Assembly (NCBI RefSeq): GCF_000158955.1
Contig: NZ_GG657757.1
Span: 3,940,454 to 4,004,453, forward strand
Source: Streptomyces viridochromogenes DSM 40736
GTDB lineage: Bacteria; Actinomycetota; Actinomycetes; Streptomycetales; Streptomycetaceae
Length of the DNA: 64,000 nt
Direction: 5' to 3'
Shown here: one piece after another, positions 57,860 through 64,000 of the stretch
Layout of the letters: each line of letters starts with the position of its first letter
Numbering within the stretch: position 1 is the first letter of the stretch
Translations under genes and position numbers: made by a program
The notes under the pieces: generated by a model
What the model was told of the DNA's origin: nothing
The model's database searches: none
The model's input: only the letters and a program-made list of their open reading frames with translations

Positions 57860-59416
57860 TCAGCGGAGAGGGAGGGCGGAGAAGTCGTACCCCTCCCACA
57901 GTCGCCGCGACGCCTCCTCCGGGTACGCCCTCACCTCGGGCTCCGTGTCCAGCACCTGCACCAGCCGCCGCTCGTCGTCGTACGCCGGCCAGCCCGGGTC
58001 GCCCGATCGTGCGAAGGACGTCCAGGACGAGCGGAAGCGGGACGACAGGGCCCTGGCCTCCGCGGACGGCTCGACGCCCGCGAACAGCAGCGCCCCCAGG
58101 TCTGCCCCGTACGTGCCGAAGAGCAGGGGGATGTCCAGGCCGTGACAGGCGCCGAGCGCGCCGCCGTTCCCGGGGGCCGGCCACGTCAGTTCGTAGACGT
58201 GGGCGCTGCCGCCGCCCGCGCGGTGCGCCTCGGCCAGGTGCAGGGAGGGCATGGCGAACAGCCAGTCCGTCTGGACGCGTTCGTAGAGCTCGCTCGGGGA
58301 GGCGTCGGGGAAGGCGGCGCGGTACGCCTGTTCACCGTCGCGGGAGGGGGCGAAGAGGCGGAGGGCCGAGCTCGCCTGCTCGTCCGTGATCTGGCCCAGC
58401 CGGCCCGCCATGGCGGCGAACAGGCGGTACTCGTCCCGGTTGTGGCCGACGAGCAGGTCGACGTCCTTCGCCGAACCGGCCGCCAGCGCCTGCCACGGCG
58501 TCGTCGGCAGCACCTCACCGTCGACCACCGGCGAGAAAGGCGTCACCGTCGGCGCCGCCCGGCCCCAGCGGTCGACGTACTGGAGCATCTTCGCGCTCAG
58601 TGTCTCGCCGGCCGACGTCAGCCGGTGCGGAGCGATCGTCGCGAGGTCGGCGACCGTCGGGCGCAGCCCCATCTCGGCGGCCAGGGAAAGACCGATGTCA
58701 CGGGCCAGCGCGTCCGAGAAGAACGTCCCGGGCACGCTCTGCGCGATCGCCCGCCGGAACAGACCGGTCGCGCGCGGCATGGCCAGCAGCGAGGCGACCG
58801 AACCCGCCCCCGCCGACTCACCGAAGACCGTGACCTGTTCCGGGTCACCGCCGAACGCCTCGATGTTGTCCCGCACCCACTCCAGCGCGGCGACCTGGTC
58901 GAGCAGGCCGCGGTTGGCGGGCGCGCCCTCGACGAACGCGAAACCCTCCATGCCCACGCGGTAGTTGAGGGACACGACCACGAGATCGCCGTCGGTCGCG
59001 ATGTGCCGGGCGTCGTAGCCGGGGCTGCCGGAGTGGCCGAGCTTGTAGGCGCCGCCGTAGATCCACACCATGACCGGGCGGCGGGCGCCCGGGTCGGGTT
59101 CGGGGGTCCAGACGTTGACCGTGAGCCAGTCGTCGCCCTCGGGGACGTCGAGCAGGCCCGGGCCGCCCAGGTTGCCGAGGTCCTGCGGGGGCGGCGGGCC
59201 GAAGGCGTGGGCGTCGCGTATGCCGTCCCAGGGGCGGGCGGGGCGCGGGGCCATGAAGCGGGCCTCGCCCACCGGCGGTGCGGCGAACGGGATGCCTCGG
59301 AAGACGGCGAGCCCCTCCTCCCTGCGGCCTCGCACCGCACCGGCGGTCGTCCGGACCACCGGTGCGGGCTCTTCGGAGGAACCGCCCGTCGACGGGCGGG
59401 ACTCGGTCGTCGTCAT
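57860..59416 (-). CDS. Type-B carboxylesterase
   Basis: A 518-residue carboxylesterase/lipase of the cholinesterase family without a signal peptide. FRGIPFAAPPVGEARF near residue 40, VMVWIYGGAYKLG (oxyanion hole, about 116-125), GESAG at 199-203 with nucleophile Ser201, and GACHGLDIPLLFG with the catalytic His are all intact. It hydrolyses an ester of unknown type. GAGGAG lies 7 bp before the ATG at 59414-59416. It adjoins the OYE gene on the same strand. Confidence 0.9.
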   Translation of the reverse strand: MTTTESRPSTGGSSEEPAPVVRTTAGAVRGRREEGLAVFRGIPFAAPPVGEARFMAPRPARPWDGIRDAHAFGPPPPQDLGNLGGPGLLDVPEGDDWLTVNVWTPEPDPGARRPVMVWIYGGAYKLGHSGSPGYDARHIATDGDLVVVSLNYRVGMEGFAFVEGAPANRGLLDQVAALEWVRDNIEAFGGDPEQVTVFGESAGAGSVASLLAMPRATGLFRRAIAQSVPGTFFSDALARDIGLSLAAEMGLRPTVADLATIAPHRLTSAGETLSAKMLQYVDRWGRAAPTVTPFSPVVDGEVLPTTPWQALAAGSAKDVDLLVGHNRDEYRLFAAMAGRLGQITDEQASSALRLFAPSRDGEQAYRAAFPDASPSELYERVQTDWLFAMPSLHLAEAHRAGGGSAHVYELTWPAPGNGGALGACHGLDIPLLFGTYGADLGALLFAGVEPSAEARALSSRFRSSWTSFARSGDPGWPAYDDERRLVQVLDTEPEVRAYPEEASRRLWEGYDFSALPLR

Positions 59417-59503
59417 CTGGATCTCCTCGCTGATGCCGGTGAACAGGCGCTCAGCCAGTGTCCTTGACTGACGCAAGCAGATCCAGAGTGACCGGTTCCG
59501 GGG

Positions 59504-60631
59504 TCAGCTGAGGGACTTCAGCGCCGCCGCGTCGTACGGCGTCAGGTCCTCGAAGCGGCCGTCGAGCACCTTCTGGGCCCACAGCGGGTCCTGGAGCAGG
59601 GCGCGGCCGACGGCGACCATGTCGAACTCGTCGCGCTCGAAGCGGTCGAGGAGGTTGTCGAGGTCACCGACCTCGGCGCCATGGCCCTGGAAGGACTTGA
59701 GGAAGTCGCCGCCGTTCAGGCCGACCGAGCCGACGGTGATGGCGGGCTTGCCGGTGAGCTTCTTGGTCCAGCCCGCGAGGTTGAGGTCGGAGTCGTCGAA
59801 CTCCGGGACCCAGTAGCGCCGGGTGGAGGCGTGGAAGGCGTCGACGCCGGCCGCCGCGAGCGGGGTCAGGATGGCCTCCAGCTCCTCGGGGGTCTCGGCG
59901 AGACGGGCGTCGTAGGCCTCCTGCTTCCACTGGGAGTAGCGGAAGATGACGGGGAAGTCGGCGGAGACGGCCTCGCGGACGGCCACGACGATCTCCTCCG
60001 AGAGCTTGGCGCGGGCGACCCGGTCGCCGCCGTAGGCGTCGGTGCGGCGGTTGGTGCCCTCCCAGAGGAACTGGTCGAGCAGGTAGCCGTGGGCGCCGTG
60101 GAGCTCCACGCCGTCGAAGCCGATGCGCTCGGCAGCGGCCGCGGCCTCGGCGAACGCGCCGATGACGGCGTCGATGTCGGCCTGCGTCATGGCCTTGCCG
60201 GTGGGCTCCGTGGCGCCGATGCGCAGCCCGGAGGGGCCGACGGCGGGGGCGTCGGCGATGGGCGGCTCGCCCTGGTTGCGGACCATGCCGATGTGCCACA
60301 GCTGCGGCACGATCGTGCCGCCCGCCGCGTGCACGGCCTCGGCGACCTTCGCCCAGCCCGCGAGCTGCTCCTCGCCCTGGAACCGGGGGACGCGGTCGCT
60401 CTGGCCGGCCGAGTCGTGGCCGACGTAGGTGCCCTCGGTGACGATCAGGCCGACTCCGGCGGCGGCGCGGCGCGCGTAGTACGACAGCACGTCCTCACCG
60501 GGGACGCCGCCCGGGGAGAACATGCGGGTCATCGGTGCCATCACGATCCGGTTCGGGACGGTCAGGCCGCCCAGCGAAACGGGTCGGGACAGGATCTCGG
60601 CGGCGCGGGATGCGGCGGAGGCGGCGGTCAC
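59504..60631 (-). CDS. Old yellow enzyme-type NADH:flavin oxidoreductase
   Basis: A 375-residue FMN oxidoreductase. LGGLTVPNRIVMAPMTR, IVPQLWHIG, FDGVELHGAHGYLLDQFLWEGTNRRTDAYGG (His/Asn-type substrate region) and FDMVAVGRALLQDPLWAQKV (FMN phosphate) are diagnostic of the OYE family. It probably reduces activated C=C bonds with NAD(P)H. The GTG at 60629-60631 has GAGGAG upstream. The carboxylesterase follows 87 bp later on the same strand. An inverted repeat upstream suggests repressor control. Confidence 0.9.
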   Translation of the reverse strand: MTAASAASRAAEILSRPVSLGGLTVPNRIVMAPMTRMFSPGGVPGEDVLSYYARRAAAGVGLIVTEGTYVGHDSAGQSDRVPRFQGEEQLAGWAKVAEAVHAAGGTIVPQLWHIGMVRNQGEPPIADAPAVGPSGLRIGATEPTGKAMTQADIDAVIGAFAEAAAAAERIGFDGVELHGAHGYLLDQFLWEGTNRRTDAYGGDRVARAKLSEEIVVAVREAVSADFPVIFRYSQWKQEAYDARLAETPEELEAILTPLAAAGVDAFHASTRRYWVPEFDDSDLNLAGWTKKLTGKPAITVGSVGLNGGDFLKSFQGHGAEVGDLDNLLDRFERDEFDMVAVGRALLQDPLWAQKVLDGRFEDLTPYDAAALKSLS

Positions 60632-60661
60632 GTGGGGACTCCTCGGGAGGTACCGGTCAGT

Positions 60662-60686
60662 ATGTGCATACGCATTGGATGCACAT
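60662..60686 (-). promoter_or_regulatory. Candidate operator of the OYE gene
   Basis: ATGTGCAT (60662-60669) and ATGCACAT (60679-60686) are perfect inverted 8-mers with a 9-bp spacer, ending 31 bp upstream of the OYE start. The layout fits a TetR/MarR-type repressor. No regulator gene adjoins. Confidence 0.5.
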
Positions 60687-60742
60687 TCCAACAGCCCGGT
60701 CCCGCCCACGGCATCCCGCCCGTGCTGTGATCCCGCACACGC

Positions 60743-60786
60743 CCGAGGGCGGCACCCCCTGTCGGAACAGGGAGTGCCGCCCTCGG
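60743..60786 (-). terminator. Terminator of groEL2
   Basis: CCGAGGGCGGCAC pairs perfectly with GTGCCGCCCTCGG, and an inner CCCTGT/ACAGGG stem with loop CGGA is separated from it by a single mismatch. It lies 29 bp beyond the groEL2 stop. Confidence 0.85.
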
Positions 60787-60814
60787 CAAGGACGTTGATC
60801 AGCCGTCAGGCGGA

Positions 60815-62467
<1,653 letters not shown>

Positions 62468-62563
62468 TTACTTCGGACCGCGCCCGCGCCCGCGACGGAC
62501 GGCTCGCCAGCCTCGTGGTTCCTTCCCACCCGGCCTGCGGGCCTCACCGACCCGGTCCTTACG

Positions 62564-62607
62564 TTGTCACTCTCACCTTCAGAGTGCTAACGCAATGATT
62601 AGCACTC
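62564..62607 (-). promoter_or_regulatory. CIRCE element plus extra half-site
   Basis: TTGTCACTC (62564-62572), a 9-bp spacer and GAGTGCTAA (62582-62590) form a CIRCE with one imperfect arm. A further TTAGCACTC (62599-62607) gives a second inverted pairing over an 8-bp spacer. HrcA binds TTAGCACTC-N9-GAGTGCTAA in many bacteria. Confidence 0.85.
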
Positions 62608-62755
62608 GGGCATGCTGAGTGCAAGGCGCTCTCGCGAAGCGGGAGCTCGTTGAGGGGTGGCGGTCGGGTGACGGGCGGGCGCAAGCGCCTCCCCGGGATC
62701 GGGCGGTGCCGTCAGCCGCCCGCGAACACCGCCCGGCAGGGCTTTCGAACAGGCC

Positions 62756-62789
62756 GAAGGGCCCGTACCCCGGGGGGTACGGGCCCTTC
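62756..62789 (-). terminator. Terminator of the cold-shock gene
   Basis: GAAGGGCCCGTACCC and GGGTACGGGCCCTTC form a perfect 15-bp stem with loop CGGG, 41 bp past the csp stop. Confidence 0.88.
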
Positions 62790-62829
62790 AGAGAAGACCT
62801 GCCGCTTGCGGTTTGTCGTGGTCGCGCGT

Positions 62830-63033
62830 TCAGGCAGCCACGCGAACCATGTCGGCCTGTGGGCCCTTCTGGCCCTGCGAGATCTCGAACTCGACCCGCT
62901 GGCCCTCTTCAAGGGTGCGGTACCCGTCCATCTGGATCGCGCTGTAGTGGACGAAAACATCCGCACCACCGTCGACCGCGATGAAGCCGTACCCCTTCTC
63001 CGCGTTGAACCACTTGACGGTGCCCTGAGCCAT
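62830..63033 (-). CDS. Cold-shock protein (CspA family)
   Basis: A 67-residue single cold-shock domain: [20 protein letters not shown] and [14 protein letters not shown] contain both nucleic-acid-binding motifs. It should act as an RNA chaperone or antiterminator. GGGGAG lies 7 bp before the ATG at 63031-63033. A structured, long upstream region suggests post-transcriptional control. It lies downstream of the ThiS-like gene but is separated from it by a terminator. Confidence 0.95.
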   Translation of the reverse strand: MAQGTVKWFNAEKGYGFIAVDGGADVFVHYSAIQMDGYRTLEEGQRVEFEISQGQKGPQADMVRVAA

Positions 63034-63481
63034 GCCTAACTCCCCTATTACTGGCCCTTGCACAGACCCGCACTTCGCGGATCCGGGTCAGACCTCACCC
63101 CCCACGGATTGGGGGCGTGCGCCGGAACGCGTCGACCGCGGCTGAATGTATCTGTCCAACTGCCGTCTGCAACAGGTCAATCGGACGAGAATTCCGGACG
63201 CGCGGCATCCGGAATGTGGGGAGAATTCGTGCGACTTCAGGGCAAGTCGGGCCACACAAAGGGAACAAAAGCCGCGAAAGACACGCACACTTTGGCTACA
63301 TCTTGTCGGGCGCGCGGCAGGAATTCAGGGCGCCCGATCACGGGATCGGGATCGCGTTCCCCAACTGTACCGCGCTCAATCACACAGAATTGCCCCCTCC
63401 GCTTCTCTCACGGAGGGGGCAATTCGATGAACTCTCGGTGACCGGCGTTACTCCGGGTAACAATTAAACCGGTCGGCCGGT
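63034..63481. other. Csp leader and spacer (448 bp)
   Basis: No gene is visible. Nearest the csp start, GACCCG...CGGGTC (63065-63088) and a CCCCC...GGGGG hairpin around 63099-63115 could form 5'-UTR structure. The middle is AT-richer than the rest of the window. The ThiS-operon terminator occupies 63387-63425. Confidence 0.55.
63387..63425 (-). terminator. Terminator of the thrC/ThiS-like operon
   Basis: GAATTGCCCCCTCCG pairs perfectly with CGGAGGGGGCAATTC over a 9-nt loop (15-bp stem). It lies 57 bp past the ThiS-like gene's stop and may also insulate the csp promoter. Confidence 0.85.
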
Positions 63482-63757
63482 TCAGCCACCGGCGACCGCC
63501 GGGATGATCGACACGCCGGCACCGTCCGGCGTCGCCGTCTCGAGCCCCTGCTCGAACCGCACGTCGTCGTCGTTCACGTACACGTTGACGAACCGCCGCA
63601 GCTTGCCCTGGTCGTCCAGGACGCGGGCGGCGATCCCGGTGTGGTTCTTCTCCAGATCGGCGATGACCTCGCCGAGGTTCGCGCCCTCGGCGGCGACCTC
63701 GGCCTGCCCGCCGGTGTAGGTACGCAGGATGGTGGGGATGCGAACGGTGACGCTCAT
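63482..63757 (-). CDS. MoaD/ThiS-like sulfur carrier protein
   Basis: A 91-residue beta-grasp protein starting MSVTVRIPTILRTYTGGQAE and ending SIIPAVAGG. The C-terminal Gly-Gly is the site where sulfur is attached as thiocarboxylate after activation. It resembles the MoaD and CysO carriers more than classic ThiS. In Streptomyces it lies between thrC and csp, and the sulfur could go to an amino acid, a cofactor or a metabolite. It follows thrC with 127 bp between. Confidence 0.88.
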   Translation of the reverse strand: MSVTVRIPTILRTYTGGQAEVAAEGANLGEVIADLEKNHTGIAARVLDDQGKLRRFVNVYVNDDDVRFEQGLETATPDGAGVSIIPAVAGG

Positions 63758-63806
63758 CGGAACATGACCTCCGGTTTTGTTGAAGCTACGGCTGGGGCGC
63801 ACCCTC

Positions 63807-63880
63807 AGGGGCGCGGGGCTGTGTCGATTTGCGGCTCCGCCGCGTGGGCGCGACCAGCCCCCACGGGCCCGCAGCCGACA
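63807..63880. repeat. Dispersed Streptomyces palindromic element, copy 3
   Basis: AGGGGCGCGGGGCTGTGTCG, ATTTGCGGCTCCGCCGCGTG and GGCGCGACCAGCCCCCACGG nearly repeat copy 2 in reverse and share the GCGCGACCAGCCCCCAC tail with copy 1. It fills the spacer between thrC and the sulfur-carrier gene. Confidence 0.78.
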
Positions 63881-63884
63881 ACGA

Positions 63885-64000
63885 TCAGACAAGCCCGGCC
63901 TCACGGAACGAGTCCAGATTGGGCCGAATGGTCGCAGTCAGCCCCGTGCCCGCCACCGCGTCCAGCGTCTTCAGACCATCCCCGGTGTTGAGCACGACGG
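63885..64000 (-). CDS. thrC: Threonine synthase, C-terminal end only
   Basis: Minus-strand translation gives VVLNTGDGLKTLDAV, then AGTGLTATIRPNLDSFREAG and LV before the TGA at 63885-63887. This is the typical C-terminus of PLP-dependent threonine synthase, which converts O-phosphohomoserine to threonine. The gene continues beyond the right edge. Its position next to the sulfur-carrier gene matches the known Streptomyces order. Confidence 0.82.
   Translation of the reverse strand, partial: VVLNTGDGLKTLDAVAGTGLTATIRPNLDSFREAGLV

Overview
The window is high-GC actinobacterial chromosome and almost certainly comes from a Streptomyces. The evidence is strong third-position GC bias, frequent GTG starts (one TTG), TTA leucine codons in only two of about 55 genes, CIRCE-controlled groEL, futalosine-pathway menaquinone genes, and gene groups (mqnB-mqnD-csp; groEL2-csp-ThiS/MoaD-like-thrC; serC; murQ with an RpiR regulator) that I recall, without checking, in the same order in Streptomyces coelicolor. 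There are no tRNA, rRNA, CRISPR or phage genes and no antibiotic cluster. This is mostly core-type chromosome with small accessory patches.

Layout. Positions 1-5.2 kb: an AtuA/DinB-like operon end, a proline-rich membrane protein, aldo/keto reductase 1 (one TTA codon, MerR-type operator), a flavin/F420-type oxidase, a VOC protein and an EamA exporter. 5.3-10.8 kb: a FemX-like protein, and a large FAD/Fe-S 2-hydroxyacid dehydrogenase divergent from serC. 10.8-17.5 kb: an accessory patch with a secreted peptidase, a GH5-CBM2 cellulase (TTA codon in its signal peptide, perfect CebR box), the stub of an ABC-2 permease, an anchored beta-propeller-like protein, an SGNH hydrolase and aldo/keto reductase 2. 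17.5-26.8 kb: ThpR, a GNAT enzyme, a Uma2 nuclease, a MarR-MFS operon, a purine permease, a CtpE-like P-type ATPase and a secreted protein. 27-31 kb: an Hsp90/sacsin-like ATPase gene split by an apparent 1-nt frameshift, then DUF3027. 31-38 kb: MFS, DUF2771 lipoprotein, mqnB, mqnD, a cold-shock protein and an HAD phosphatase. 37.8-45.6 kb: a helicase-associated WYL protein, two secreted mini-proteins, an IS21 istB remnant, an XPB-like helicase and a HelD-like helicase. 45.6-52 kb: SDR, a SARP-type regulator, CutC, DinB-like enzymes and an HD hydrolase. 52-56.6 kb: RpiR regulator, murQ, DUF6624 and a teichoic-acid-type polymerase. 57-64 kb: a truncated Uma2 gene, a carboxylesterase, an old yellow enzyme, groEL2 with CIRCE, csp, a ThiS/MoaD-like carrier and the 3' end of thrC.

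How genes may work together. mqnB and mqnD are consecutive-pathway, overlapping menaquinone genes. The RpiR regulator and murQ form a wall-recycling unit. The two aldo/keto reductases lie 14 kb apart but share a near-identical upstream dyad and probably one unlinked MerR-family activator. The large dehydrogenase beside serC could recycle the D-2-hydroxyglutarate made by the serine pathway. The cellulase combines CebR control with a bldA-dependent codon.

I do not see a clearly new multi-gene system. The best leads are the shared AKR operator, the tandem secreted mini-proteins between the two helicase-type genes, the broken Hsp90/sacsin-like gene and the dehydrogenase-serC pairing.
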